NCBI GenBank assembly: GCA_963678675.1
Contig: OY783195.1
Coordinates: forward strand, 15,666,143 to 15,730,142
From: Xiphydria camelus
Taxonomy: Eukaryota; Arthropoda; Insecta; Hymenoptera; Xiphydriidae
Direction: 5' to 3'
DNA: 64,000 bases
Shown: piece by piece, positions 1 through 10,820 of the stretch
Layout of the letters: each line of letters begins with the position of its first letter
How positions within the stretch are numbered: position 1 is the stretch's first letter
The notes under the pieces: generated by a model
Database searches by the model: none
What the model was told of the DNA's origin: nothing
What the model saw: only the letters and a program-made list of their open reading frames with translations
Made by a program: the position numbers and the translations under genes

Positions 1-1419
1 TGCACTACTGAGTATCTCAGGTCAAGACTTCGACGGAGACTCGAGCTCAAAAAAAGGATGTGTACGAGTTGCCGATTTCGAAGAGACTGATAAAGAGATG
101 CGGCTCGCAAGGCGGGGGTACGCTTCGGCAAGGGTGGTTTTTTCCATTCCGCGAAAGGAGAGGAAAGTTCCGAGAAAATGTGAAAATAGGAAAAAAAGGC
201 GTGAGAAAGTCTTTCGAGAGACACACAGACGTGTTAACGTTCCGTGGCGCGGTTCAAGGATACGTGGGCGTGCATAAAAAAAGGCTGAATTTATGATAGG
301 TCGACCCTGAACAGTAACGGAGGCAAAGGGTGCCCTTGCTCTCCTGCGAGTCTGGTGAAAGTTGGGAAAGGATCGAGGAGCCGATTAGTCATTTATTGAA
401 TTCGTCATTTCTCCTCCTTACAAGACTGAATTAACGTTCGAATTATAACGGAATCGATTAATTCTGCAAAAGACGGACTTTTCCGAATACCGTTAGGTAA
501 TTAATCATTCCGGGACATGTGCGGAACCATGATATTCACGACCTACGTTCGTCAAATTGTACTCCTTTGCCGATGGCGAGATTAACTCCAGGCTGGCGAG
601 GTATTTATAATCGATTCTTAAGATAATACTTCTGTTGCCTGTGGTAGTTTAAAATTAATTTAACTTAACTTTCGTTAGGTAATAAGCAGACGTGTAGCTA
701 TTCTTGGGGATGTTTGGCCTGATTATTACCTAATGAAAGTTAAGTTAAATTAATTTATAATCGATGCTATTAAAAAGAACGAGCCGACCTTCAGAATTCC
801 GTCTATCGTGCGACGGAATATTTGCTTTATAATACGTGACAGATGATCCCTACTACGCCTCGAGGTTGTTGACTTTGACACTTTATGATTCATCTGCTAT
901 TGCAGCACTATTTCATTACGTTGACTCTTTGTGCGGCGTATAACGTGGAAATGGTAAATCCTACGTGGAAAATGTAAAGAACCTTTCTTGTAGAGTATTT
1001 TTTTATCTACAACTTTTGTAACTATAAAAATTGTCATCCGACCAATCGCAAGCGAGATAATAACGAAAACCCAATTTTTTGACCTTTGACCCTCATATAA
1101 CTTTTGAAGCGCACACGATATCGATGGGGACTTTTTACACGTTATTTATAATGCGGCAATGAAGGTGTATGCAAAAATCCTGTTTGCTGCGAATTTTTGA
1201 GAAGTGAAACTAAAGTTATTGAACTAATCGGCCGAGTTTGGTCAGAAGAACGTGAGCTCGATTCTCGCTATATGGATGGTTCGGATCAATTTCCCGCATA
1301 AGGTATTTAGAATATTTAGGTTCGATTCCAAATTTTTGCTAGGTGCTAACCTAACTGACCTATCGAATCTTGTTGAGGCCGATTTAGAGAACTACATTAA
1401 ACAGTACTAAATTTCCTTT
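1..1419. other. Gene-free left flank
   Basis: No open frame here resembles a known protein. The 78-codon frame at 60-296 is basic and low in information and I do not support it. The only structure I see is the inverted repeat at 652-756. Confidence 0.5.
652..756. repeat. Foldback with 34-bp arms (MITE-like)
   Basis: Bases 652-685 are repeated inverted at 723-756 with a single mismatch. The core AACTTTCGTTAGGTAATAA pairs with TTATTACCTAATGAAAGTT. The 12-mer TTTATAATCGAT occurs at 604-615 and again at 754-765, so the insertion may be slightly larger than the arms. Family unknown. Confidence 0.6.
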
Positions 1420-1860
1420 TTAACCCTCAATGGATGTCGATGGGTCGTTTTCGTCCAGGCGAAAACTTCTTCTCGAAATTTCTCGAACACCGGTGACGCC
1501 AGCGCCACTCGAGTGCTACTTAAACAAGTTTAGGTACGAGGGTCAGTGAGCGCGCGAGGCCAGTAAAATTGTGGCAGTTACCCGGGTCGAATATTTTGAC
1601 CTGGTAAGCCCTGCTAAGAATGAACGTTTGCAGGTCTAAAAGGAATGAACCAGGTCTTCGTGAAATGTAGAAAGTAAACCTTGCTTGTCCTTTCATAGCC
1701 TAGTTACGGTGAATATCAGATGCAAACAGGTCTAACACGGACTTTTCACAGTAGACCTGGGAAAGCCGTTATTATCCTATCGCAGGTACTAACCAGGTCT
1801 AAGAAGGCCTTCTGAATTTTGTTTCCCCCACCCTTTTCCCTTTCCTCCCACGTATACCAC

Positions 1861-1994
1861 ATGTCCCATAAGAAACGCAACAAGCGACATTTACCTTCGA
1901 CAGTATTTGCCGACGGTGCATGAGTCGGTACATGTGCACCGTCGGTAAATACTGCCGAAGGTAAATGTCGCTTATTGCGCTTCTTATGGGACAT
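1861..1994. repeat. Near-perfect 134-bp hairpin (MITE)
   Basis: The sequence starting ATGTCCCATAAG at 1861 is repeated inverted, ending CTTATGGGACAT at 1994. Arms of about 62 bp include CGACATTTACCTTCG and the loop lies near 1925. Non-coding. Confidence 0.7.
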
Positions 1995-2040
1995 ACGGTA
2001 AATAAATATGCAGTTATTTAATTTGTATTTAACACACTTA

Positions 2041-2166
2041 GGGCCGGTTTTACCAACACGGTATAAACGCGGTATAGCGCTATACTGAGAATAACCAGCA
2101 ATAAGCCTTATGGTTATTCTCAGTATAGCGCTATACCGTGTTTCTACCTGTTGATAAAACCGGTCC
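2041..2166. mobile_element. PIF/Harbinger-type MITE, copy 1
   Basis: A palindromic element beginning GGGCCGGTTTTACCAAC and ending with its complement. TTA flanks both ends (2038-2040 and 2167-2169). A three-base TWA target duplication and GGG termini are typical of PIF/Harbinger MITEs. Arms contain GGTATAGCGCTATACTGAG. Related to the copy at 3932-4057. Confidence 0.75.
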
Positions 2167-2571
2167 TTAGTGTCATGAACGTCACGTGTCGAAAAATCGT
2201 GTTCAAAAATTGTCTGTGGCGAACGAACGAAAATTACGTTCGCCATTTCGACCCGGAATCGACCTATGGACTCGACAGTAAGGCTAGGCCGACTCCTGCC
2301 TTAGACACCCTGTAGTCCTCTTATATAGAAATTTACCGAAGTTTTACTACCGAGAGAGCCAACAGCCGGGGGCCAGGAGCCGCGAGTCAAGGGTCGAGAG
2401 GGTCGGCGCTATCTGGCGTCAGGCCGCGAAAGCATGACGGGTCGCCACATGTCAAACTTTAATTAAACACAAACTATCACAAAATATTTAAACAAGATAA
2501 CTGATCATTTTCTTTTTTACAAATACCTATTGTTAAGGTTTAAAGAGTAGATAAATACCAAAAGTATTTAA

Positions 2572-3332
2572 GGGGGGAATCAACCCTTGAATACCTTAAA
2601 ATTGACTTTTCTTTGGAGCTTTATATCTTTTGATTAGTTGGGCCGATTTTAAAACGGTTTTCACCATTAAAAAGAGCATAATTTTCCAATTAAAAATAAT
2701 GTATTGTGAAGAGCAAAATATTAGTACATATGTACATAGCTAGTATGTAAACATAACCTTAAAATTACATACAAAAATTCTTCCTGTGTGCTGCGCGACA
2801 GATATTTTTAAAACTCTTTAAGATACAGAGTTTAGACTTTGCACATCTTATTTAGTATGTTATAAACAAGAATAATACCAACTAGAATCAAATTAAAATG
2901 ATTGGTGACAAAGTTACAAATTTTCAAAGTTAGACATTTGTTTTTACTACAAAATTTCAAGTTTAAAGCACTATAATTTTTTAATGTATTGGAATATTTA
3001 CAAACCGCTTCCTATTATTAAAGACCAAGCTTTTATGAGCATTTTACAAAAAAAATGAAGTAAATCCATCCAGTACTTTTTGAAAAAAGTGTCGCGCAAG
3101 GTCAAAAAACAGGAAGTGGAGAAAATCGACTTAGAAGACAGTTCAAACAATTTCGTGTTCCAAATATCGCACTTGGGCGTTACGACATCAGTTCAGAAAA
3201 AACGATGCTGTGAACGAACGGGTGCTCGTATCGTAAAAAATAATACATCGTTTTAAAGAGGAAGAAATTCTCTATTTTTTGAGCTAAAAAACGAAAAATC
3301 GAAAAAAAAAATTTTACGGGTTGATTCTCCCC
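2572..3332. mobile_element. TTAA-flanked non-autonomous element (Kolobok- or piggyBac-like)
   Basis: TTAA at 2568-2571 precedes GGGGGGAATCAACCC. The inverted end GGGTTGATTCTCCCC finishes at 3332 and is followed by TTAA. The interior is AT-rich and non-coding. The GGGG start is closer to the Kolobok copy at 4453 than to the CCC-type ends elsewhere in the window. Confidence 0.65.
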
Positions 3333-3931
3333 TTAAAAATCTGACACAGGCAAGTTCCCTATTAATTAATTATTATTTGAAAACCACTAAATGTATTAAA
3401 TAACTTAATTTATGAAAATGATAGTAAATTTTAAGTCAGATTTGTATTATATTCTTTTCGTTGAAAGAGGGAAATGAGTTGAGAAAATAGGAACATCATA
3501 TTCCTCACTCCTTCCCTTTCCCGCTATAATAATTCCTCTTCCAATGAAGAAAATTAAATTTTAATTTTATTTATCTATATTTTATTCATTCACAAAAATG
3601 TGTACATTTTTATTTATTGATTGATTGATTGATTTATTTATCAACATTATAGAGAGAGGAATTAATTAATAAAATTGCTAATACATTGCCCCCCCCCCCT
3701 TTCCTTTCAATTCAAGACTACCTATAAATAATTTTCCGTTCAGAATGTTTAATTGATTATCTATGAATTTTAAATTATACGAAAAAGAGCTAAACAGCAC
3801 GTGTTAGGACATCGACTAGCTTGAAAGAATATATCCGACTTATTAAGGACAGTGAAGGCCATATTTACATATCAGGACAACTCAGGTGTGTGTGTGTGTT
3901 TTAGAGGAAAATCCCTTTACAGGTATTCTAA

Positions 3932-4057
3932 GGGCCGGTTTTACCAACAGGTATAAACGCGGTATAGCGCTATACTGAGAATAACCATAAGGCTTATTGC
4001 TGGTTATTCTCAGTATAGCGCTATACCGCGTTTATACCGTGTTGGTAAAACCGGCCC
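3932..4057. mobile_element. PIF/Harbinger-type MITE, copy 2
   Basis: Same palindrome as 2041-2166 with the asymmetric loop in the opposite orientation. It starts GGGCCGGTTTTACC and ends GGTAAAACCGGCCC. TAA flanks both sides (3929-3931 and 4058-4060), again a TWA duplication. Confidence 0.75.
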
Positions 4058-4452
4058 TAAGACTCTACCAGGTCTACCCAGGTCTAAACAGACCTTAAGG
4101 CAGGTTTATTCAGAATGGAACAGGTCAAAATCTTCGACTCGGGTATAGTTTCATGCGAAATGCCGGAGAGTCAAAATCGGGTCAGGACGTTTTCGACCCA
4201 TCGACATGACTAACGTAAGTAAAAGTGACCGTTCAAAAATTGTTGGTAAAGGTGCAGTTTAGTTCCTGTTGACAAAATCAAAACCGAGGGGAACAGAAAG
4301 GGGTTCATCATGTACCATCAAAGAAGATCAAAAAACAAATCAATGCTGTGGTCGATGCGGCGAGCCGGTCTGTGAAGATCACCGTATCAATCTTTGCTCA
4401 AATTGTTTGTAAAGAAAAAACTCTTCTCCAACAAAGGTTAAGTTCCTCTTAA

Positions 4453-5754
4453 GGGGTAAGGCCACCATACAACTTTTACAAAGTCGATTTTTTTTATTAG
4501 CTTAAAACCTTCCTTAAACCCTCTAGAATAAGAAAAAAGAGGTCTCGTGGTCAGAAAAAACCTCGAAGCGGCGCGTCAAATGGATGTTGGGACGTATTGT
4601 CAATACATCAAGTACTTTTTCGCACAAGCCGGCTCTGTCGAAAACAATTTTCGAAGCAATCAAGTCTGTCTACGAAAAGTTGGGCAGCAACGACCTTCAA
4701 AATCGATACTTAGGTGGTTTCACTCAAAATTGTAATGAAAGTTTAAATGCAACGCGGTGCGGTCAATGGCCCCAAAATCTACGTCAAGCGGAAAAACTAT
4801 TAATATTGCTGGGAATCTTGCCGTATGCACTTTCAACGATGGAATTTGCAATGTGTTGCATAACTTATACGACAGTTGTGGACGCGACAGTTGGAAGCAA
4901 TTGTTACAATTTCTGCGTTGAGGCGGACGAACTCCGTATCGATTTTTCGAACCGATCGCTGATTGAGGCTGCAAAAACAGCTCCAATTGCCTCAAAATCG
5001 GCCAGAAAAGAAGAAGAAGAATTCAACATCAATATAGAAGGCCAACTATACGGTGCAGGCGTCGCGGATTAAAGGTATACTATAATTTTCGATCATAAAA
5101 TGTTACTTCAAACTTTAAACGCGTTTTTCTCAGAATACCATTTTCAAAATCGGGCGAACCGCTAGCGGCTACAAATCTTTATCGATTACCTTCAAATTTT
5201 GAGAGTATCTGTATACATATTAGGGTGGGCCAAAAAAAAGACTATTTTTTTTTAAATTATGAAAACATTGTTGAGGATGACGAAAAAGAAATTCTGCTGA
5301 AGTTTCAGCTCTTAATATTAATATTAACAACTGCCTCATTGCAATTTTCTTTTTCCCGTTTAAATAACATGGGAACATTTTTTTTGAACTTTCAATTTTT
5401 ATAAATTGTTAACGGATTAGCGCATTCGAATGATCAAAACGTATTCTTGTAGGAAATCAATCCCCTACGTGGTTTATTAGTTTATGATACATATTAAAGA
5501 AAAATTTTTGGATTTTTGTTCTAGGTTCACGTTTGGAGATGCAGGCGGTTCGCCCGTTTTGGACTTCCAGAAAAACTCGTCGCAGAAAGCGGATCCTAGA
5601 GCGGCCATTTCTTAACCAACAATTAAAAAAAATGTTTTTTTTGTATCTCTAAAGACAGTACTGTATAAGGAAATTCTACAGCTGTTATATTATACTCCTA
5701 CAAAAAATTCCCAAAATCGTCCTTCTTTCTTGACGCGCATGGTGAGCTTACCCC
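4453..5754 (+). mobile_element. Kolobok-like DNA transposon, internally deleted
   Basis: TTAA at 4449-4452 and 5755-5758 flanks the termini GGGGTAAGGCCACCAT and ATGGTGAGCTTACCCC. It encodes the transposase fragment at 4584-5072. At 1.3 kb it is far shorter than an autonomous Kolobok. It lies inside the piggyBac-like composite, so it arrived later. Confidence 0.75.
4584..5072 (+). pseudogene. Kolobok transposase, C-terminal fragment
   Basis: The 162-codon frame contains YEKLGSND, then GGFTQNCNESLNATRCGQWP, then a Leu/Ala-rich helix region ending near MEFAM. A short Cys-containing domain and a basic tail (KSARKEEEE) follow. The block TQNxNESxN followed by P-x-N, ahead of an A-x-x-x-F-like helix, is the recognisable end of Kolobok-type transposases. 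The catalytic N-terminal part is missing, and upstream bases from about 4547 look like the same protein out of frame. It sits between TTAA-flanked GGGG termini, which agrees with Kolobok. Not functional. Confidence 0.65.
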
Positions 5755-5758
5755 TTAA

Positions 5759-6240
5759 TGTCAGCTGATGTTATTTGCGTAGTAATAACATAAATAAATA
5801 AGAAAAAAATTTCCTTTGAGATTGAGCGTTTTTTCTCTTTGATACCTCGTTCTAGCCTCCCAAAAATATGCCTATGTTCCCGTAACTGAATAGGGTATCT
5901 GGATTATTCCTACAATAGCACATTTTTTTTCCTTTTAGAGCAACTTTTTTACATTAAATAACCGTTTGTGAAACCTCTTTTCCATGATTTTTACTCACGC
6001 TGTATTTTTTAAAAGAAACACAAATTTTCTTCACATATTTCGTGATATTTGATGAAAAAAATATGGACAATAAGAAAAAAAGAAAAATTCCTTTGCTCGC
6101 GCTTCAAAAGTACAGTCTGAAGATTGACTATGAATTTTTTCCGATTTTTTCATGAATAATTGCGGGTATGGTAGTGCGGCGGCGAAAACGACCCATCGAC
6201 ATTCAATTAGGGTGTCGAAAAATACGACATCCATTGAGGG
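5759..6240. other. AT-rich right portion of the piggyBac-like composite
   Basis: No gene seen. The minus frame at 6031-6234 is low complexity (Phe/Lys-rich) and runs into the terminal repeat, so I do not call it. Confidence 0.4.
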
Positions 6241-6244
6241 TTAA

Positions 6245-6446
6245 TAACTAGGGGGCATCCGCCCCCTACTCGCTTCGCTCGCCAACCCCCGGGGGGCTAT
6301 CGCTGCCGCGGCGCTCTCCCAAGTTTGTAGGGGACGGCACCGGCGGTCGGTCAACGGACTTATCTCACGATGCGCGCGCGCGCTTCGCGTCACTCGAATT
6401 CGACAAAATGCCAACTAAACGGGTAGACGGGCCTCTACTCGACTGG
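6245..6446. other. GC-rich spacer
   Basis: A short GC-rich stretch with GGGGGCATCCGCCCCCT (a small palindrome) and alternating CG around 6375-6385. No coding potential recognised. Confidence 0.3.
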
Positions 6447-7386
6447 CTTGTAATCACTGATCTCTACAACACTCCCTCTCTCTATACTGGATAGACTATC
6501 CCTATACCTTCAACACGCTAAGTGCTCGGTTAGCATGTAGCTCGCCCAGCGCGTCCCGTAGACGTTCACGGTACTAGACATCTTCCTAATACGTCTGCGC
6601 GGTTTTAAAGTTAGGCAGTGGGGATTGGCTAAATTTCCGTTTCCCTCTCTCTAGGGAAGATGCACGTTGATTAGTGGCGCCATCGGTGGAGATTTTCTGC
6701 ACATTATTGGTATAAACAATTCGTGACAGTATGAGGTTATATCAGAGTTTAATAGTGATTTTAAACTGAATCATGCCTAAATCGGAACGAAATTGTTGTG
6801 TTACTAATTGCAAAAATACTGAAAGATCTTGCAAAAACAGTAATATTAACTTTCACTCATTCCCGGGTAAATCCTACGAAATGGGAAGGCGACATCAGTG
6901 GATAAAAGCTCTTAACCGAAAAAAGTGAGTTTAGTTTATTGGTCATTGAGAACAAAATTATCATTGCAGTATTTCAGTGAAGATGGTTCTTTATAGGTAC
7001 CAACAAAATATTCAAGAATATGTAGTGCACATTTTGTCGGAGATCAACGAAGTTCCATCCAGTCTCATCCTGCGCATATCCCAACGATATACTCTGTGAC
7101 ACAGGCTATTTCTCGTTTTGAAAGACATGAAAAGGACCGACCGCACTTCTAAAACTATTTCCAGTCCTAAAATTACGCAGGTGATACAAGCTGACAATGA
7201 AGATGAAGAGGTTGAAAGAATAAGCCATCCCATCAATACAAAAAGTAATGTTGAAACACAGTGTTGTTTTGACTCTTACGAAACAAATAAAGAATATTTT
7301 ATGTTTGAAAGTTTCTTAGACGGAAATAACTTTTCGACTCAGTGCAATATTAATATAACAATGAAGTTGTCAAATGTGGTTCTTAA

Positions 7387-7469
7387 CCGTAGAATACTAA
7401 TATGTTTTTCTTTATACGTTAGTTTTAATGTAAGCGTCACAAAAATTATGACATATTAGTATTCTAGGG
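7387..7469. mobile_element. 83-bp TTAA-flanked MITE in the THAP transposase
   Basis: TTAA (7383-7386) CCGTAGAATACTAATATG ... CATATTAGTATTCTAGGG TTAA (7470-7473). The arms pair over about 18 bp. Probably piggyBac-mobilised. Confidence 0.7.
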
Positions 7470-7889
7470 TTAAAGACCAGGAATGTGGACCTGACGTGAA
7501 TGACGGTTACAGTAGCCTCAAGAAAGAAAAGCAGTTGAGAGATCTCACTAGTGTAAATTCACAAACATATCACTATTTTCTGGAATTGTTCTCATTCGTA
7601 CAACTGTCGACTATTTTAATTCAAAAAATGTTCTTTTGCTGTTTCTAATGAAAATTAAGTTGGGAATTATTTTTAACGTCCATTTTTTCAAGTACAGCAG
7701 TCAGGTTATTTACAAATGTACTTCTAATTTTGACAGACAAAACAACTAATTTAATTTTCTGGTCGTCGAAAAATTCTATTGCAAAATGTATGCCCAAAGC
7801 GTTTAAGCTACATTATCCCGATACGCATGTAATAATTGATTGTACAAATGTTAAAACAGAGCAGCCTTCAAAAGTAGATCAACGAGTAT

Positions 7890-8019
7890 ACATGAGGAGC
7901 ACAGTTCCAAAACTCGTTTAGTCCATTCGCAGTTTGTCTTATAATCGCTAAACTATTAGCAATTATAGGACAAACTGCGAATGGACTAAACGAGTTTTGG
8001 AACTGTGCTCCTCACATGT
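7890..8019. repeat. 130-bp perfect-arm hairpin inside the transposase frame
   Basis: Arms of about 60 bp: 7890 begins ACATGAGGAGCACAG and the complement ends CTCACATGT at 8019. The loop is near ACTATT at 7950. Taking it out joins QRV to YSSYKS in frame, as expected at this place in DDE_Tnp_4 proteins, so it is an insertion and not an inversion of the gene. TA/TAC lies at both borders. Confidence 0.65.
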
Positions 8020-8670
8020 ACTCTTCTTATAAAAGCGCCTATACATTTACATTTCTAATTGGGATAACACCAAATGGTTTAATAAGTTTTAAATCAAAGT
8101 GCTATGGGGGAAGAGCAAGCGATTCGTATATCACTGTTAATAGTCTATTTTTAAATTTGTTAGAGCCAGGAGATGTGGTTCTTGCCGACAAGGGATTCCC
8201 CGGAATAAAGACAAACTTAAATAATAACAATATCCTAGTTGTTATGCCGCCTGTTTTGCATAACGGAAAATTCTCTGAAGACGAAATTTCTTTCCTTTTA
8301 GCACTTGTGATAGTCTTTTATTATTGAAATAAAATTTTCCAAACCCATAGCGAATAATTTTATCCATTTTTCGACACATTCATAAAATACTTTAAAAATT
8401 ACACTACACGAAGAAATCACCGATTTTAAAAATTTTACTGACACGCTTTGTTTATACCAACTATTTTCCAGCAGCGCTCACTAGGGGGCATTGTTCGCCG
8501 GTTCGTGCATCTTCCCTCTACTACGAAACTCGCACAAGCGCAGAATTACGATCTTTAGTACGGTGACCTCCTGCAAGAAGGCGCTGGCGATGCTTCAATT
8601 TTCTTCATCAGCCGAAGGATAGTCTATCCAGTATAGAGAGAGGGAGTGTGTAGAGATCAGTGCTTGTAAT

Positions 8671-9434
8671 ACACCGATCGAAGATCGATAGCATACCGCA
8701 TCCCATTAGCGGCCGACGCGTGGTAGGGGGACGGCGCGGTAGGCGATAGGGGTGGACCGATGCGTCAGTGGGTGATTGGTGGGCGAAAAACTATTTTATA
8801 GAATAGAGAGATATTCATAATAAATTTCTGTTCTACAGTAAAAAAAAAAAGATTATTGTAACAAAAAATATTTCATAGTCTTATCCTGAAATTTTAGTAC
8901 TTACTAATAATAAATAAATCAAAACAAAATAATTGAATTCAAAACTATTACATACATCTATTCATTGAAATTTTATAAGATGTTTAATTATTATGTCAGA
9001 GATGCGGAAGATAAATCTTTCCTTCTGGGTATTCTTACCAAATCGAAAAAAACCATCAGTGAAAAAGTGGGCCTAGGATTTTTAAATATCAGTAATAAAC
9101 CTAAAGTAGTTGATACTCATCCTCGACCTCCTCAATCCCCGAATCATTTAGATTCCAGTGGAAGTTTTATCGGTATAGCAGAAGGACAAAGCCCAAATAG
9201 CACAGCTACTCTTCCCCAAGAACGTAAAAATTTATAAAACCCCAATATATAACTGAGCAAAATATTGCAGGTATATGTATAGGTAATATACCTGCAATAT
9301 AGACGTAAATCGTCCAAGTAGTAGAAATTTAGATAATTAAAATCAACCTACAATTACGGTAAATAATTAAAAAATTTATCTTAAAACTGCAATAGAAATT
9401 GTACCTCGTTTTAATGGCCAAAATATACCCTTAG
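8671..9434. other. Flank between the 8-bp-TSD element and gag fragment A
   Basis: GC-rich to about 8790, then AT-rich. A 90-codon plus frame at 8965-9237 is Ser/Pro-rich with no recognised domain. It could be the 5' end of the same retroelement gag, but I cannot show it. An inverted TATATACCTGCAATAT-type repeat lies near 9266-9303. Confidence 0.35.
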
Positions 9435-9633
9435 GCGATTGTCGCATGCGAAGAAGCGAAAGAAATGCTACCTGCAGAATCAAAAGGAGATTTAGTAAAA
9501 TTAATTCTTACCAAATTAATAAGAGAAGCAAAGCGTTGTAGCGTTGGACAAAGACTAACAACAATAGCAGTATTCTTAGAAGAAATTTACGCTCCAGAAA
9601 AAATAGTACATCATTACTATGGAGAATTAACGC
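9435..9633 (+). pseudogene. LTR-retrotransposon gag, fragment A (of three)
   Basis: The frame reads CEEAKEMLPAESKGDLVKLI and then FLEEIYAPEKIVHHYYGELT, typical of insect Gypsy-type gag (capsid region). Coding stops at about 9633 and resumes at about 15165 with CQYRGENVIAYLN, so the same protein is interrupted by a 5.5 kb insert. No gag N-terminus is recognised. Confidence 0.6.
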
Positions 9634-9825
9634 TAAGGTTGGCGCGCCTGCGGCAATATGCCGCAGTTTTGATATTTTTCATCATAACTGAGTTATCATT
9701 GCTCATGTGTGCTTTCACGCATTTAGGGATTCCCGGTTGACACCGAGTACTCTCACCACCTGTGCTTGGTGACATACAGATTGGCCCTATAGCCCAGCCA
9801 AATAGTAGTTTGACCAAAACAAAAT

Positions 9826-10180
9826 TGCGGAAGTTTTTTTCTCGACGGTCTTATATGTTTTTGGGGTTGCTGAATTCGAATTTATAGTTTGCTGCCTTGT
9901 AGGAGGTCGGCTTCATAGCCAGATACACAACAAATCTGAATTTTTAGCACTTCAGGTTTTTGCTTATATAAAAAACTGTACGTTTTTTGAAGATGAGCGT
10001 TCCGTACAAAAATTAAAATAAATAAAATTTCCTACAAAATGTACTGGTCATCTTTGATTTTATAATAAGCGGTCTTGCGCTAGAGCTCAGTGAAAACCAG
10101 TGATTTTTTTATATTTTCACAAAAACGTCAAAAACACCAACTTCCATCCCCTGCAACCCGAGAAATATATGTATATTAAT
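9826..10180. repeat. Left arm of a long inverted repeat enclosing a Gypsy
   Basis: Starts around AAAATTGCGGAAG. It contains GTAGGAGGTCGGCTTCATAG and AAATTTCCTACAAAATG, and matches 14190-14542 in reverse complement over about 330 bp with many small differences. Non-coding. Confidence 0.7.
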
Positions 10181-10820
10181 AAACTCCTATATCACGTGTA
10201 AGTACATTATATATCATAAAAAAGACGTCTGCAATATTTAATTTTCTCATAAAGATTTTTGTGAGAAGAAGCTTCTTTTGAATAAGTTAAATGCAAGCCA
10301 TGTTTGATAAAAACATTAAGAAATTATATTTAAATCTTATTAGGTAGTCGAGTCGATGGTTCCTAAAAGACTCAATGTGAATTTATTATCGACCAGTAAT
10401 TTGAATACGCATTTCAATACTGCAAATTGCTCTTCCAACGTTTCTGTTATGACCAGAATGTCGTCCATATAAACAACGACGGTACCCGCTCTAATTTCAT
10501 CTCTTAAAATTGTGTTTATATATCGCTGAAAAGCGGCTGGAGCCGTCTTGATACCGAAGGGCATTCGCAAACATTCATATTGCCCTAACGGCGTGACGAA
10601 TGATGTGTACCTTACGGAATCATCCGAGACTTTCAAGTGATAATACCCATCCTTTAAATCTAACGACGAAAAGTATTTCTTATTTGACAATGCGTTAATC
10701 TGATCCTCAATTACGGGTAATGGATAATTATCTCTTTCCAACATATCATTTAAATGTCTGAAATCGATACACATTCTTACTTCTTCATTCTTTTTGTTTA
10801 CCAGTACTATGGGAGGTGCA

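Larger units (their letters stand above)
1581..4143. mobile_element. 2-bp-TSD DNA element, copy A (CCCGGGTCGAATATTTTGA termini)
   Basis: The left end CCCGGGTCGAATATTTTGAC and the inverted right end match over about 23 bp with two differences. TA flanks both ends (1579-1580 and 4144-4145). Just inside both ends the short motif AGGTCT/AGACCT recurs many times, for example around 1633, 1660, 1730, 1795, 4072 and 4082. No transposase is present. A second copy at 10821-12247 has the same termini. Superfamily not recognised. Nested inside are 1861-1994, 2041-2166, 2572-3332 and 3932-4057. Confidence 0.7.
1424..6240. mobile_element. piggyBac-like TTAA-flanked composite element
   Basis: TTAA at 1420-1423 is followed by CCCTCAATGGATGTCG. 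The same sequence inverted ends at 6240 and is followed by TTAA (6241-6244). The subterminal motif GTCGATGGGTCGTTTTCG also recurs inverted near 6181-6200. A TTAA duplication and a CCC terminus are typical of piggyBac, although Kolobok also uses TTAA. No piggyBac transposase remains. Much of the interior is later insertions (1581-4143 and 4453-5754), so the original was much smaller than 4.8 kb. Confidence 0.7.
6773..8327 (+). pseudogene. THAP-domain / DDE_Tnp_4 transposase pseudogene
   Basis: Exon 1 (6773-6924) starts MPKSERNCCVTNCKNT and carries the first THAP cysteines. A GTGAGT donor follows and the best acceptor is at 6976-6977. Exon 2 then reads EDGSL, an in-frame TAG where THAP domains have an invariant Trp, then VPTKYSRICSAHFVGDQ with the second Cys and His of the C2CH set. 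The DDE half continues through 7700-7890 (HVIIDCT, first Asp), is broken by the hairpin at 7890-8019, and resumes with ITPNGLISF, GGRASDSY and VLADKGFPG (second Asp). It ends before the catalytic Glu. Also broken by the TTAA MITE at 7387-7469. Dead several times over. Confidence 0.75.
6653..8517 (+). mobile_element. ISL2EU-like DNA transposon nested in the 8-bp-TSD element
   Basis: The ends AGGGAAGATGCACG (6653) and CGTGCATCTTCCCT (8517) are inverted, with CT on both sides (6651-6652 and 8518-8519). Further in, TTGGTATAAACAA-type sequence is also inverted (about 6710 and 8450). A 2-bp TSD with a THAP plus DDE_Tnp_4 transposase is the ISL2EU pattern. No YqaJ partner gene is left, so the copy is deleted. 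Confidence 0.6.
6455..8662. mobile_element. DNA element with 8-bp TSD (hAT- or P-like), carrying a nested element
   Basis: The termini CACTGATCTCTACA...TGTAGAGATCAGTG are inverted over about 46 bp (6455-6500 and 8617-8662), continuing through CCCTCTCTCTATACTGGATA. CTTGTAAT flanks both ends exactly (6447-6454 and 8663-8670). An 8-bp duplication with CA/TG ends fits hAT or P. The outer shell has no gene of its own. The THAP/DDE gene inside belongs to a second, inner element. Confidence 0.75.

Noticed and set aside
60..296. 78-codon frame at the left edge
   Set aside because: Short, basic, no recognised domain, no splice or promoter context.
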